64,000 nt of DNA from Acanthosepion lycidas (GCA_963932145.1 OZ010593.1:29988396-30052395), one strand, 5' to 3'. Positions 12,531-24,113 are shown, counted from the stretch's first letter. A program made the numbers and translations. The notes: generated by a model not told the origin, from the letters alone.

Positions 12531-12959
12531 TATGCACACATAAGAAACGCCGAAAATATTGGGACGCTAAAAGTTTAAACTTGAATTTTATTTAATTTTT
12601 ATAAATGTGTTTGGATAAATAGTCTAGCCAAATTAGTTGATTTTTTTTTTGTTTTAGTTTTATCACTTTTCTTATTAAGTATCACACATTGTGATAATAG
12701 AACTCAAGAATAAATACCAAGGCACGTTTAAAAGTAATAAATTTCTGAATGATATATTGACCTATATGTCCGCGAATTGCACTAAATTGAACTTATGGTG
12801 GTGTGTAACACATGTATGGCCAATGAAAGAATTTATTGATTTTATGTCCTGGGTATTTTAGTAACAACCCCTCTTTTATACAAGTTCCATTAATAAAGAC
12901 AACTGCAAAGGTACTGTGGTTAAGCTTCATATTCAATTTTTCTTGCATTCGTACAAGTA

Positions 12960-13038
12960 TTAGGTTGTTGCAAAAATAATGTTGTTTTCTCACATAGTAA
13001 CATATGTGAGAAAACGACATTATTTTGCAACAACCTAA
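12960..13038. mobile_element. MADE1-like mariner MITE, 79-bp hairpin, subfamily A
   Basis: A near-perfect palindrome beginning TTAGGTTGTTGCAAAAATAA and ending with its inverse ...CAACCTAA, flanked by TA on both sides as expected of mariner target duplication. The centre reads ctcacatagtaacatatgtg. It resembles the 80-bp MADE1 MITE of mammals, which derives from a mariner. It sits in a gene 1 intron. Confidence 0.9.
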
Positions 13039-13059
13039 TAGTTTCTTTTTTGGAAATAA

Positions 13060-13561
13060 AGTGTGTAAAATTCGGTCAAATGTTCTAGATACCAGAGCGA
13101 GGTCGGTTATTTTACTAAACGAATTTAGGAAATTTCGGTAACAGAAAATTCGGTAATTTTGACAAGGTAGGAAAATTCGGTCAGTATGAAATAAAATTGG
13201 TTTTAGGGCCGCCGTTTTGGAGTTGGGATTTGGAAGTTAAGCCCCCTTTCCCTATATTCTTAAATAAGTGAAAATCGTGGGGTCCCGATAAAACCCCAAT
13301 ACAACAATACCAGGCATGTACTTCCTGGATGAGGACTTTAGGGGGCTAACCCCCACCCCACTCAACTCCAAAATTTTTAAATAAATATTTTTTAAAAATA
13401 AGTATGTATTTATCTTCTTTTCAACTTATTATTTTAATAAAACTTAGTAAATGAAGAACGGCACTAAAATCAATTTAAAATTTTTTATTTCATAGTTACA
13501 AGAATATTTCTACCTTGTTAAAATTACCGAATCTTCCGTTACCGAATTTACCGGACACCTT
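13060..13561. mobile_element. MITE with CGGTAA-rich inverted ends
   Basis: The right end inverted reads GGTAAATTCGGTAACGGAAG. The left 120 bp holds three ttcggta-type repeats and a matching aaattcggtaattttgacaa tract (about 13147). The ends are inverted copies with a small insertion in the left arm. The middle contains C-rich tracts and no coding frame. Confidence 0.6.
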
Positions 13562-13713
13562 ATTAACCATTATCAAAGATATTTTTTTAACTGAATATCG
13601 TTGTTATATATGTGCATCTATAGTGATGAGAATGTTTTTGCTTTTTATATTTTTCTTTTTTTGTGACCGTGTTCATAGTTCATATTATTGAATGTTGCTT
13701 TTTCTTTTTTTAT

Positions 13714-13748
<35 letters not shown>

Positions 13749-14521
13749 TTGGGCAGCAAACACTCTTTTATCCAAGTTTTGTTAAAAACGACTGACAAGG
13801 TGTTGTGGTTAAGTTTTTCCATTATAATTTTTCATATGTACTTATAATTTTTTCTTTTCAGGACGTAAAATTAAATTAATTACCTATTATAAAAAATTTA
13901 AAACTGCTAACCTCACTGTTAAAATTAATAATTCATCTGCAAAATCCAAATAACAGAGAACCAATATTATTTAAGAATTTACATATCCTTCAAGGAGCCC
14001 TGTTCCGGACAAATCCAAATTCGTAAAAAATTATATTGGATATACTACAACATGTTTAACAAGAAGACTCACATTTCATTTCTCTGGACATAGCTCAATT
14101 AGGTTTCATTTAAATACACATAGGGACCTACCAAACTCTATCCGTAACATTCTCGTTAATAATACAAATGTAAAAAAGGTTAAAAATAATGTAAACAATA
14201 TTAAATGCAAAAAAAGAAAAAAACAACACTCAATAATATCAACTATGAAGACGCCCTCAATTTGATGATTGTATTTGGAGAATAAAACATTCTTATAACT
14301 CTAGATACATATATAAAACAATCCATATATTGATTTAAAAGTAAAATAAAATTCATCACTGATAATGGCTAAAAAGTACAGCCGAATGTGCTTGGATATA
14401 TAAAACATTCGGGCAATTTTTATATAATTTATGTCCCGAAAAGAAAAAAAAAATATGAGAACGTATGAAAAATTATATAAAAAACCTAACCACAGTATTT
14501 TGTCGGTCGTTTTTAACAAAA

Positions 14522-14523
<2 letters not shown>

Positions 14524-14579
<56 letters not shown>
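14524..14579. repeat. (TA)n microsatellite
   Basis: Pure TA run directly at the end of a minus-strand tRNA-type SINE. Confidence 0.95.
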
Positions 14580-14581
<2 letters not shown>

Positions 14582-14582
<1 letters not shown>

Positions 14583-14805
14583 TATAGATTATTTTTATAG
14601 ATACAAATATTTAAGTAAATGCTCTGTTTATAATAAACAGCATTAACTGACCAAAATGTCCGAGAAATTTCATAGAAAATATGTGTCCTCCGACAGTAAT
14701 CGAACCTGCATTATTATTATAAACAATTCATTTACTTAAATATTTCTATCTATAAAAAATAAATATATTAAAATAATTGTCGGACTTAGTCCATTTCATT
14801 AACTG
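14582..14805. mobile_element. tRNA-type SINE, inverted pair, truncated
   Basis: The left half (minus) carries the SINE tail and body (agatacaaatatttaagtaa, tgctctgtttataataaaca, gtccgagaaatttcatagaa) and an inverted B-box remnant (aatcgaacctgca). The right half repeats the tail in + orientation (atttacttaaatatttctat, attgtcggacttagtccatt). Most of the tRNA head is deleted between them. Confidence 0.65.
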
Positions 14806-14866
14806 GTCGACGTGTTTTGTTCAGCATAAACGATTTTTTGCTAAAATCATCATTATTATATAAATT

Positions 14867-16299
14867 AGGTACCTCCACTAATTCGGTATAAATTTTCGAT
14901 ATCTAAGGTTTAAAATTAATTTTTAACAACGAGAAAGAATTCTTGACGATTTCATTTTAGTTTTTGTTGAAAGTTAAATGACCAAATTTACTATTTCCAG
15001 TAAGTAAAATATTCTGGTGTATTTCAAATAGAAATTATACAGACCTGAATCTCAACTTTTTGGTCGATTTCAGAAAATCTGAAAAGCGGCCATTTTTCTT
15101 AATTTAAAAAAATTTGTAAAACCAAAATTATCGGTGTTAAAAATCTTCCAAAAATAAAATATACATTTGTGACATAAATTTACTAAATCTAACTGAACGT
15201 ATCTTTTTTTTGTTGTTGTTTTTAACTACCTACTAATTTTTACAGATTAACATAATTTCAGAAATTATCTAATATTATCTAATATTTTATTGACTTTTAG
15301 TTACGTTTGAAGACGCTTTATAAAAAAAAATTAAATTAAAATACTATAAAAAACATTTTTCTATTGTCCAAGCACATAACCTTTTCATAATAATGCCATG
15401 TTTAGGCTACCATAGATCAAAAATGGGAAAGATTAAAAAAATTAAAAAAATATTTTAAAAATATAATAGTATAACGACGTTTATTAAGCTTTTCAATTCT
15501 GGATTCGTAGATTTCGTTTCCACTTAATTACAATATCACCTCAAATAAAGAAAAGTAATACAGAATTTTAAACAATTTTTAAATTATTATAAATTAGTAT
15601 AATTAAAATTTAAAAAAAAAATAAGGAAATTCTTGTAAAAATTCATTATTCATCGAAAAAGTTATATTTCTTCAGACAATTGTATCCTTATTTACAAAAG
15701 CAATTAATAGCTTTTCTAATTAAATAATTTCTTAGTTTGATTACATTTTTTAGTTTACCATTCGGGGCAGATTTTCAGGACAAACAGTAAAAGTTTGTAA
15801 AAGAAAATTGGATGATTTACATTCTCCAATGAGTCCTACATTTAATTAATAAAAAAATTCTGGAAAGAAAAATGAAATTCACAAAATTTCCTGAAATTTA
15901 GTTAGTGGGTAGTGGATAAAATATGTAAAGAAATATTTTTTATCAAAATTTTCTAAAACAAAAATTTTGAACAATAATTTCATTCATTTGTGAATGAAAA
16001 GTCAAGAAAGTTTCATAAAAATTCAGCAATTATTTAATTTTTGCATTAATTTAAAAATTAATGTTTTTCACCGGAAAACAGCGCAATAATTATGCACCGT
16101 AAAAATTACGTCTCCCGCTGACGTAAAAAAAAAAAAAAAAAGAAATATTTATAACCAAAATTTCGAATGTGCTTTAAAAAATTTGTAAAAAATACTTAAT
16201 AATAACACAAACAGTTTGACGATGAAACTTTGTTTTTATTAAGCTTGTGGCCTTTTATTCATCATGCTCAGCTGTTTTTCAGCGAGCAAGCGGAGGTAA
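14867..16299 (+). mobile_element. TIR element, AGGTACCTCCACT family, copy B (full length)
   Basis: Starts AGGTACCTCCACTAATTCGG and ends with the inverted form GCGGAGGTA. About 1.43 kb, no transposase frame, many homopolymer runs. Contains the ccaaaaataaaatatacatt, agcaattaatagcttttcta and ctcccgctgacg anchors that define the family. The left flank is att. The superfamily cannot be assigned without the target duplication. Confidence 0.7.
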
Positions 16300-16327
16300 T
16301 AAATATGCAGGTTTGTATTCTCTCTTC

Positions 16328-16329
<2 letters not shown>

Positions 16330-16400
<71 letters not shown>
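16330..16400. repeat. (CT)n-(TA)n compound microsatellite
   Basis: CT run followed by TA run, about 50 bp upstream of a possible microexon, so it would lie at its polypyrimidine region. Confidence 0.95.
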
Positions 16401-16402
<2 letters not shown>

Positions 16403-16450
16403 GACATTATATATATATGTCTATATATTCTATATATTTCTTTATTTTAG

Positions 16451-16480
16451 CTCCTGATCTTTCGCTACGAAATAAAAAAG
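16451..16480 (+). CDS. Gene 1 exon c (doubtful 30-nt microexon)
   Basis: Acceptor tttctttattttag and donor GTAATA enclose 30 nt that stay open in phase 1 and preserve phase 1 at both ends, encoding PDLSLRNKK. Including or skipping it leaves the downstream frame unchanged, and both junctions give sense codons. There is no cysteine and the donor is weaker than GTAAGT, so chance is a real possibility. If real it could be an alternatively used spacer between cysteine exons b and d. Confidence 0.2.
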
Positions 16481-16499
16481 GTAATATTAACAAAATTTC

Positions 16500-18340
16500 T
16501 TTTCTTTTCTTATATATCTCTCCCTGTGTTGAGAGTAGGTGATATTTTCAAAAATCCATACGCCACTAAAACCGCGTTCACCGGCCGAAATATTATGATC
16601 CAAAGAGCGAAGATGCGGATGCTAGTCCGAATGGGATTCAGAATTACCATAATTCTTCATGCCGTTGTTTCTGACAATTCTTTCATACATCTAATGCAGT
16701 TCCACATCAACGCCCTTCACGATTTTGCTTAAGAGTAGCATTCTAGAATTTGTTGGATTTTGTTATGGTTGTTTGTCGAAATTTGGACTTGAAAGTTTAA
16801 AGTTACTTTCGAAGTCTGGCTGACGACTAAATATTATGTAGATATCTTCGTTGAGTGATGTGAATCGTACTGGGGATCGAATGGCTGCTAGAAACCCCAA
16901 TGTGAAGCTTTTATCGTCAAGAGAGGCATTGTCAGTAAGTTTGGAAATTAATACTCCCGGGGGTGTAGGATAGGCATGGACTAATCGGAACATCCTCAGA
17001 TTCGGTGATGTATTATTGCTACATCGACCGAGTTTTATTTAAGTAACCTGACGTAGGTCTTTTAAGCTGTCCAAGTTTTCATAGTATAATTTATAGGGAC
17101 CAAATAAGCTTGTTCAGCTTCGTGTAAACTTAGATACGAGTCTAAGATTAGGATGATTGGATTTATAGGAATTAATCACATCGTTACACGATGAATAGAA
17201 ATTTTAGGACCTGTTTTACTTATTCTGAAGCAGGAATCGACATAAGATCTGAATTAGTTTCATTGATAGAATGTGTACACAACAAGATGGCAAGGATGAA
17301 TCTCGTAAAAAAGAAAAAAAAAAGAAAAAAGAAAGCGAGAAAATTCTGTTCTACAAATGAAAAGTATGCAGTCGTCCGAGGAAGAAGTCCCGAGGTGAGT
17401 GCTCCTTCTATCGCGAGTAGCGTACCGCCACTGTTGTGGAAGGCAATGTATCATATCTGGGTAAGAGGGACCGAGCTCGGTCTGACGAATTAGAAGCATT
17501 TCTTCCTAAGGTTTGAGGCGTTTGTGTTAAAAATGTCTTAAGGCTGGTCGGTATTACAAAATGCTCTCTGAATCGGCAAAAAACTATGTTAAGCAGGACT
17601 GGTAATTTAGCTAAAATGTGTGATTGGGAGGAATCCATTGGAAAAGTTTTCTTTTACTGCAGCCTAGAACCTCTTTTGTGCAGATTATTTGACAACTACA
17701 TTTTTCCCATACGGGTGGGAAGTTCTTTGTCCTCACAGCGAGTTCAGTTTATAGCAATATGGTACTGAGTACTGATACATGGCAAGAAGAAACCCTGGAT
17801 CTCTGTGCTCCCTCGGTGTAATGAAAATCTTGACATTGAACGATGTCTCGGAAGGAATTTCGTTGAGTTGAGGTTTCATCTTCCAAATAATTTTGTCCTT
17901 CAAGAATCAGCTTAAATTCAAAATTAGCGTGGAATAGAGGCGACTCAGTTTAGAGTGATTTGGTGAAAGGTGGGTGAATGGTGTGCATTTGTGACTGGGG
18001 AAAACGCGCTTAGGAGGAATGTTTTTTGGGCATTGGTTAGAAAAAAATAAAATAAGAAAATGCTTTGTGCTCAAATGTTGACAAGAAAACCTAGATGAAA
18101 ATCTGGTTTGACATTGTGATAGATATAATTTTTACAATAATGTCCCCCCACTGTAAAAAGTAGACGGTTAGAGAGTAAGACCCCATGCAAGGTGATAATG
18201 CCACCAAGATACAAAGGGTCACGGGAAGTAAAGGATGACGAAAAGACTTTAGAGAGAACCGGAAACACAATTCTAAACACGGGATTAAGCTCTATTTCTG
18301 TTGAAAAGACCGTGAACCGAACGATATACTAACCTGTCTA
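16500..18340. other. Intronic sequence, nothing firmly recognised
   Basis: No splice-flanked phase-1 exon. Open frames at 16526, 16763, 17191 and 17408 have no motifs. The GC content around 17380-17600 is higher than in the surroundings, which may mark an old element I cannot name. Confidence 0.35.
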
Positions 18341-18344
18341 TTGT

Positions 18345-18893
18345 TTCTGTCTATATTTCTGAGATGAGGTATTATGTACACTATTTACATTGTTCGGACT
18401 ATCATCCTCATCTTTGTTGCCATATTTATCACAACGTTTCGGCCATTGTACGATCTGGCCTACTTCAGGTAGTTGGAATATCGAACTGGGGTAGACTGTT
18501 CTAGTTCCACATGCCATGTTCTTAATGGATGTCAGTTATCAGTTATCTCCTGTTAATTCCCCTCTCCAAGTTCTCCACCGCCTTAACCATCTATTGAACT
18601 CACACTCTTTGGGTCCTGTCACTGGATCTAACTAACGCCTTTATCCACTGTGCCATGTGTTCTTGAGGAATTAACAGGAGATAACTGATAACTGACATCC
18701 ATTAGACATGGCACGTGGAACTAGAACAGTCTACCCCAGCGAGCGAAATAAAGAGTTCAGTTCGATATTCCAACCACCTGAAGAAGGCCGGAGCGTACAA
18801 CGGCCGAAACGTTATGAAAAATATGATATAAAAATGAGGATGATAGTCCGAACAATGTAAATAGTGTCTATCTACTGTTATTGAGGGGAAAAG
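18345..18893. mobile_element. Inverted pair of SINE 3' ends
   Basis: The left arm contains atttacattgttcggactat, catcctcatctttgttgcca, aacgtttcggcc and tagactgttctagttccaca. The right arm repeats these inverted (gtggaactagaacagtctac ... ggccgaaacgttatg ... gatagtccgaacaatgtaaa). About 200-bp arms surround a roughly 120-bp centre. The gaaacgttgtgata module also appears at 25330 and 54820, so it is a dispersed SINE tail. Confidence 0.65.
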
Positions 18894-18895
18894 TA

Positions 18896-18975
18896 TTATG
18901 TTGGTGCAAAAATAATGACGGTTTTTGACGTATTTTTTAACGTCAAAAACCGTCATTATTTTTGCACCAACCTAA
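18896..18975. mobile_element. MADE1-like mariner MITE, 80-bp hairpin, subfamily B
   Basis: Starts TTATGTTGGTGCAAAAATAA and ends ...TTTTTGCACCAACCTAA, flanked by TA. The arms contain tgacggtttttgacg and the loop is tatttttt. One terminal mismatch (TTATG for TTAGG). It sits 332 bp upstream of gene 1 exon d. Confidence 0.9.
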
Positions 18976-19307
18976 TAAATAGTAAATAAAATTTCAGAAT
19001 TAGGAGTATAGAATTAAAATGAATTTTACAAGGAAACGGGAATCTAATCCTAAATTGGAAACCTCTACTCCTGTTCAAATCCCGGAGAGGTGTGTGTACT
19101 GAACGAGAGGGTATAAATTAATTTGTGAAAAATATTGGGAAATAGTGTTTTGAGAGTATGCTCTTTCATGATTTATTTTTATATTTACTGTTTGGTGTTT
19201 CATTCTCATGATTCGTTGTAACAGCTAAAAAGATAAGTCTCATTTTTTTTAAAGATTGTTTCATTTTATATCTCGTCTAAGACTATCATTGTTCTTTATT
19301 CTTGCAG

Positions 19308-19349
19308 AGAATTGTGCATTTGCGTGTCAGTCTTTTGAAAATACCTACA
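19308..19349 (+). CDS. Gene 1 exon d: C-x3-C microexon
   Basis: A 42-nt exon with a strong acceptor (gttctttattcttgcag) and GTAAGT donor, phase 1 at both ends. It encodes NCAFACQSFENTY. The codon joined from exon b (or c) is Glu and that joined to exon e is Arg. One C-x3-C pair, as in exons a and e. A 17.9-kb intron precedes it and a 3.4-kb intron follows. Assignment to gene 1 rests on matched phase, strand and cysteine spacing. Confidence 0.7.
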
Positions 19350-19459
19350 GTAAGTAAACAACAGAAAACAACTACTCTTTGATTTTTTCTCTCTATTTAT
19401 TTTTCAATCCTTCTTTCACATTAATTTATTCTATTTCCTTTGTTTTCCAGTTTTCCTCT

Positions 19460-19461
<2 letters not shown>

Positions 19462-19531
<70 letters not shown>
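19462..19531. repeat. (TA)n microsatellite
   Basis: A short CT/GT lead-in, then pure TA, ending at the tail of the next SINE. Confidence 0.95.
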
Positions 19532-19534
<3 letters not shown>

Positions 19535-19855
19535 ACATTTTTATGTTTATACATTCTTTTTATAGATACAAATATTTAAGTAAATGCTCTGTTTATAATA
19601 AACAGTATTAAACAACATTTACCGGCCTGAATGTCCGAGAAATTTTCACAAAAAAAATTTTCCTCCTCCGACAGGATTCGAACATGCATCCTACATGGAA
19701 CCGTCATTTAGCTTTATGTGCCTTTACTGATTTGGCCACAGAGGCGCGTTCGGTTAGCATGATCGATTTTACTGTATTTGAACTTCAATCCTCTATGAAT
19801 CTCTCCCGTACATTCATATCTGCTCATGGCGTATCAAATGTAAACATATAGGATG
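19532..19855 (-). mobile_element. tRNA-type SINE, near full length
   Basis: On the minus strand, in order: a leader (tgtttacatttgatacgcca at the right), the tRNA-like head with B box GTTCGAATCCTGTC, the body ttctcggacattcaggccgg, an AT-rich tail with ctgtttattataaacagagc, and a terminal aaaatgtctt. A TA tract lies at both ends. The same leader-head-body-tail order is found at 42470-42803, so about 110 bp upstream of the tRNA head belongs to the element. Confidence 0.8.

Positions 19856-19857
<2 letters not shown>

Positions 19858-19926
<69 letters not shown>
19858..19926. repeat. (TA)n microsatellite
   Basis: Pure TA at the 5' side of the minus-strand SINE. Confidence 0.95.
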
Positions 19927-19928
<2 letters not shown>

Positions 19929-20039
19929 TCTGCATAAATCACTGAGGGGCGGAGTAGGTGCGGAGATGATTTATAAGTCCGATCTTCACCCTGAAAAATC
20001 TGTTGCAGTTGTGACATGAGATGTTGGGGTTATGAACCA

Positions 20040-20550
20040 AGGCGTTTCCTTTTTCTGACGTCTCTGTTCTTTGTCCCCGATTCTTTTCTCTTCAACATCA
20101 GATACTTCTGGACTTTACAAGGGAGCGCCAGCTGGCACGGTCCTCAGCAGACTCTTCGTATGTGGAATGGGGAATGGCACAATGCTTCAGAGACTCCTTC
20201 AGCGTGTCTTTGTAACGCATCTTTGGTCTGCCGAGTGGGCGCTTGCCTTTGGATACCTCGCCATAGAGCAATCTTTTTGCGAGGCGACAGTCGTCTTTGC
20301 GGCGGACGTGGCCAGCCGGTGCTGATAGCGCAGTAGGATTACACGGATGCTCTCCATCCCAGCACGCTGGAGCACTTCAGTGTCTGGGACTCTGTCTTGC
20401 CACTTGACACAAAGCAGGGCCCTGAGCCATCTAATATGGAAGGCATCCAGCTGTTTAGCATGCAGGTTGTAGACTGTCTACGTCTCATGCGCATAGAGCA
20501 GGCATTATAGGACTACTGCACTGAACACTTTGAGCTTAAGTAATTTGTAT
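20040..20550 (-). pseudogene. LINE ORF2 C-terminal fragment, second family
   Basis: The minus strand reads LKVFSAVVL, QLDAFHIRWLRALLCVKWQD, VPDTEVLQRAGMESIRVILL, then a shifted frame containing DDCRLAKRLLYGE and KRPLGRPKMRYKDTLKESLK. This is the post-RT region of a LINE family distinct from that at 8935. Several stops and at least one frameshift; the RT core is absent. Higher GC than its surroundings, so relatively recent. Confidence 0.75.
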
Positions 20551-20649
20551 GCTTATTGATCTGTTTATTATGTCCCGCTTGCTTTATTTTAATTCTTCAA
20601 TATTTCTCACATTAGGAGACAGAGATTTCAGTTCTTTAGCATATAGGGG

Positions 20650-21330
20650 TAACTTTTCGTTCTTGTATTTGTTAATGTAAAATAAAAATATGTAAGCAAC
20701 GAGGAAGAATATTTATACCATGGGAATTCCGATCAGCCCACAAAGGTTGGTTGTGTAAATTTGCGATTCCATCTCTTCAAAATGTTGTCTCATCTGTAAA
20801 TAAGACTGAAGAGAAATAACGGATCAGCAGTTTGTGCAGTAAATCATCGGCAAAAGTTCTCTCATGGTGGATGATCAGAGGGTGAATGACCCTGCCCACG
20901 TTGCAAAATATACGGAAATAATAGCTGCTCTTGAAGTACCATCCATGTGGCACTATGAGATGTACGACATGCTAGGGCCACTTGACGTGTGCTGATACCT
21001 GGATCATCTCCGACAGCCTGTAGAATGTGTTCTTCGTGGTTAGGCGAACGAGCAGATCGCCGTCTTCCTTAATCCATAGTTTGTGGTGCCACGAATCCTG
21101 TCTCAGCAAAGTGACAATAAACAGCAGCAAAGATTAGATGACTCGGCTGTCTTCACTATGGAAACGCAATCTGATGCATCTGTGTAGCCTCGTGTCCGTT
21201 ACCATTCACGCGGCCGTATGTAAAAGTCATATTTGCCTCCTTACGATATATCTTGCCATTGATAAACGGAACACTTCTCGATTAACTTTCTACTACACAC
21301 ATCAAACTTTGAAGACAGTATAGAAATAAA
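20650..21330 (-). pseudogene. Mariner-superfamily transposase fragment (IS630/Tc-like)
   Basis: Minus-strand frames show FAETGFVAPQTMD, RSPNHEEHILQAVGDDPGIS, TRQVALACRTSHSATWMVLQ (helix-turn-helix region), then in another frame ADDLLHKLLIRYF and SVLFTDETTF, which holds the first catalytic Asp, followed by NLHNQPLWADRN. The order matches DDE transposases widespread in invertebrates. Stops after TMD and TTF and frameshifts make it non-functional. The C-terminal catalytic blocks are missing. Confidence 0.7.
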
Positions 21331-21510
21331 TGTACACGAATGACAAATGTAACTTAATCTACATGACAACCTAGCACCATCTACCATAAACTTTCTTTAA
21401 ACTTAACTAAAAAACGAAGGGTTTGTAGACATATGTTTATATGGAATTTGTCCTTCTTTTGGATTGAGAAACCTATCTCGTAAAGTTTCCAAAAATATTT
21501 TTGATGCACC

Positions 21511-21575
<65 letters not shown>
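21511..21575. repeat. (CT)n-(TA)n compound microsatellite
   Basis: CT run passing directly into a TA run. Confidence 0.95.
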
Positions 21576-21577
<2 letters not shown>

Positions 21578-21715
21578 TATGAGCCATGTAATTGCGAACA
21601 AATTACTATAATAAATAAATCTTCAACGAAAGTTGGACACATCTTCAAATTATGCAAAAGAAAAACTTTATTCAATAAAATTAATCACAGAAGTGACTGC
21701 ATACCTGGACTGGGT

Positions 21716-21798
21716 GCTCTCCGGCAAGGTTCGAACTTGCGTCCCTCTTTGTAGTATAAACCACCGCGAGATCGGGCATACTTTAGACAGCAGAGAGC
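21716..21798 (-). pseudogene. tRNA-like sequence (SINE head or tRNA pseudogene)
   Basis: The minus strand begins GCTCTCTGCTGTCTAAAGTA and ends GCCGGAGAGC. The outer 7 bases pair (one G-T), and AAGTTCGAACCTT forms a good T-arm with B box. The length of 83 nt and the extra central bases suggest a long-variable-arm tRNA origin (Ser/Leu type). The D-arm is poor. Probably a SINE head, not a working tRNA gene. Confidence 0.5.
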
Positions 21799-22072
21799 GT
21801 CACAATCCAACGAGGATCTATTTAGGCTTTAAGGAATCGACATTTGAATCTGCGTATAATTTAGTGTTCCTCCAATGAGACACAGTATTTTAAAAAAAAA
21901 CCTGTAATAAGCGGCCTATTTGCCATACGTGCCTAACGACTTAGAAAACCAGGAAACTTTAGGTTGCACTAAAAAACCTATATGAAACTGTCATATAGCC
22001 TGACGTGCTATACTTTTTAGCAACACTGGAAGCATCTTGTTAGCAATTACTGTTTTTTTTTTCTCGGTGATT

Positions 22073-22490
22073 CAGGCTGATAAATGTTGTTAATACTGTT
22101 TATTATAATCAGGGCATTTACTCAAATATTTGTATCTATAAAAATAACGTATAAACAAAAAATATATTGTCGGACTTAGCCCATTTCATAATATATTATG
22201 TCATCTGTTTACGTTAAAATACGCTTCGAGCGTTCGAGAGAAATCATGAGAAGTTTGTAGTTCAAAAACAGTAAATTAACCATGTTAACCTGATGCTTCC
22301 TCGGTGGTATAGCACGTTAGGCTATATGGCGGTTCCGTATAGGATACGAGTTCGATTCCTGTCGGAGGACGCATGTTTTCCTTGGGATTTCTTGGACATT
22401 CAAGACGGTAAATGTTGTTAATACTCTTTATTATAAACAGAGCATTTACTTAAATATTTGTATCGATAAAAATAACGTATAAAAATAGTA
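22073..22490 (+). mobile_element. tRNA-type SINE: truncated tail then a complete copy
   Basis: 22073-22200 is a tail (gataaatgttgttaatactg, attgtcggacttagcccatt). It runs straight into a leader (catctgtttacgttaaaata), then a tRNA-like head at about 22292-22370 (A-box region tcggtggtatagcacg, B box GAGTTCGATTCCTGTC, ends cttcctc...ggaggac able to pair), then body and tail to 22490. The same tail-to-leader junction occurs at 42420-42480. Confidence 0.8.
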
Positions 22491-22784
22491 CGAGACCGGA
22501 ATATTTTGGTATGAATTTTAACCCCGCCAGAAATATTTCACCGGAAAAGCGTGATTTTCAAACTCTTAAAAAAATTTACATGCATATAGTGCGACCCCCT
22601 TTTTTTGCGCAAAAAAAAAAAAAAAAAAAAAAAAAAATTATCATAAAAACTCATACTGTACTCCATTATTTCCGGAAATCAAAAAGAACTGGAAAGAATA
22701 AAATTGGTCAACTTGAGGTTATAAATTTAATTTGGTGCTAATGATTCATTTTGCCTTTAAAACGTTGCTTTTTTTTATTTGCAG

Positions 22785-22820
22785 GAGAATGCTTAAAGCG
22801 CTGTACAATAAAACCGAAAT
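22785..22820 (+). CDS. Gene 1 exon e: C-x3-C microexon
   Basis: A 36-nt exon with a strong acceptor (ttttttttatttgcag) and GTAAGT donor, phase 1 at both ends, encoding ECLKRCTIKPK. The split codon joined from exon d is Arg and the one to exon f is Ser. A third C-x3-C unit in the same protein. Basic residues around the pair differ from exon d, so if these exons are duplicates they have diverged strongly. Confidence 0.7.
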
Positions 22821-23199
22821 GTAAGTATTTTCATTGTATTTTTTATTGTATTTTAATACACCGCCCACAGTAATACAACCATTAAATACTTTAACATCCA
22901 GAATGTTTTCTTATGCTTATTTGAATGTTATCTGTTACTTCCTTACAAGTGACGTGTATCCAATCAAAACATCCTACTGCATCTTACTAAATTTATACAC
23001 TTTAGCGTCGAGAATATTTGCCACACATATTTATCTATTTTTTTTGTTTTGTTTTGTTTTACGGCATATCAACCTCAATGGGTTATTTAATATCAACAAG
23101 ATTTTTATTGCTGGTAATACTTTTTCAAAAATACATTGCTGGTAATAATTTTTCTTAAAAAATTTATTGCTGGTAATAATTTTTTATAAAGTATTTCTG

Positions 23200-23855
23200 G
23201 TATTAAAACCTATTTTTACACTTTCATAGTAATTTGATCCCAGTTTACGATTTACCCATAGCTAACAGGTGCTACCACACCGGGTCAGGGTGGACCTGAG
23301 AACACTAGCAATTAAGAGGTGGTTCTACGCTCCTCAAAACCTCAGAAGCTTTGCTGTTGGATGTAGTTTACGTCTTACTCAGGACGCGGATGTAGTTTAA
23401 CGTCTTACCCAGGACGGACATATTTCCTTCCTCCAAAAACCCTACGTACATCTCTTATATCTTATCTCTTCATTTTCCCCCTTTTTTTGCCTTTTCCCTT
23501 TTTCTTTTTTCCCTTTGTCTTTTTTCCCATATCATTTCCGCTGATTTGACCGATTAAATAGGTCAATGTCTGAACCTTACCCACTCCTTCTTCAATATTA
23601 AGTATTATAATAAAAATAAATCTTAAAACTCACCCTTCCCTCTCTAAACTCGACCTTGTCTGTCACACTATTCCCCACCACCTTCTATGTCATCTTATAT
23701 AAGCTTAATACTGGCCGTCAAAAGTGTAAACTTTAAATTTATTTTTCGTTTTACATTTGAAAGTGAATTCTGAAGATCCAGAGAAAAATAAAATTCTCTG
23801 GTGAAATAAATTATAACAAATGGAGCCTTAAAGTGTTCTGTTTTTCACTAAATTA

Positions 23856-23861
<6 letters not shown>
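23200..23861. other. Intronic sequence; unidentified C/T-rich stretch
   Basis: Includes a tandem copy of tggatgtagttta.cgtctta (about 23358 and 23388) and a pyrimidine-rich run near 23470-23530. No coding or RNA gene recognised. Confidence 0.4.

Positions 23862-23920
<59 letters not shown>
23862..23920. repeat. (TA)n microsatellite
   Basis: Pure TA run. Confidence 0.95.
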
Positions 23921-23924
<4 letters not shown>

Positions 23925-24109
23925 AAACCTCTGTTCAACAGAGTTGACTTAATCACGACATCTAACGAAGTGAAGAACAGTCTACGTTTAACAACTTAAT
24001 TTGAAATAAAACAAACTCTATTTTGCTACAAGGGACCATATTTCTTTGTGCATTAATAGCGTCTTATCGTCTCGGAACGATAGCATATATGTTTGGGGCG
24101 TTTTTCGTT

Positions 24110-24113
<4 letters not shown>

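Noticed and set aside
21716-21798. Functional tRNA gene
   Set aside because: The acceptor and T arm pair but the D arm and anticodon arm do not form a normal cloverleaf.
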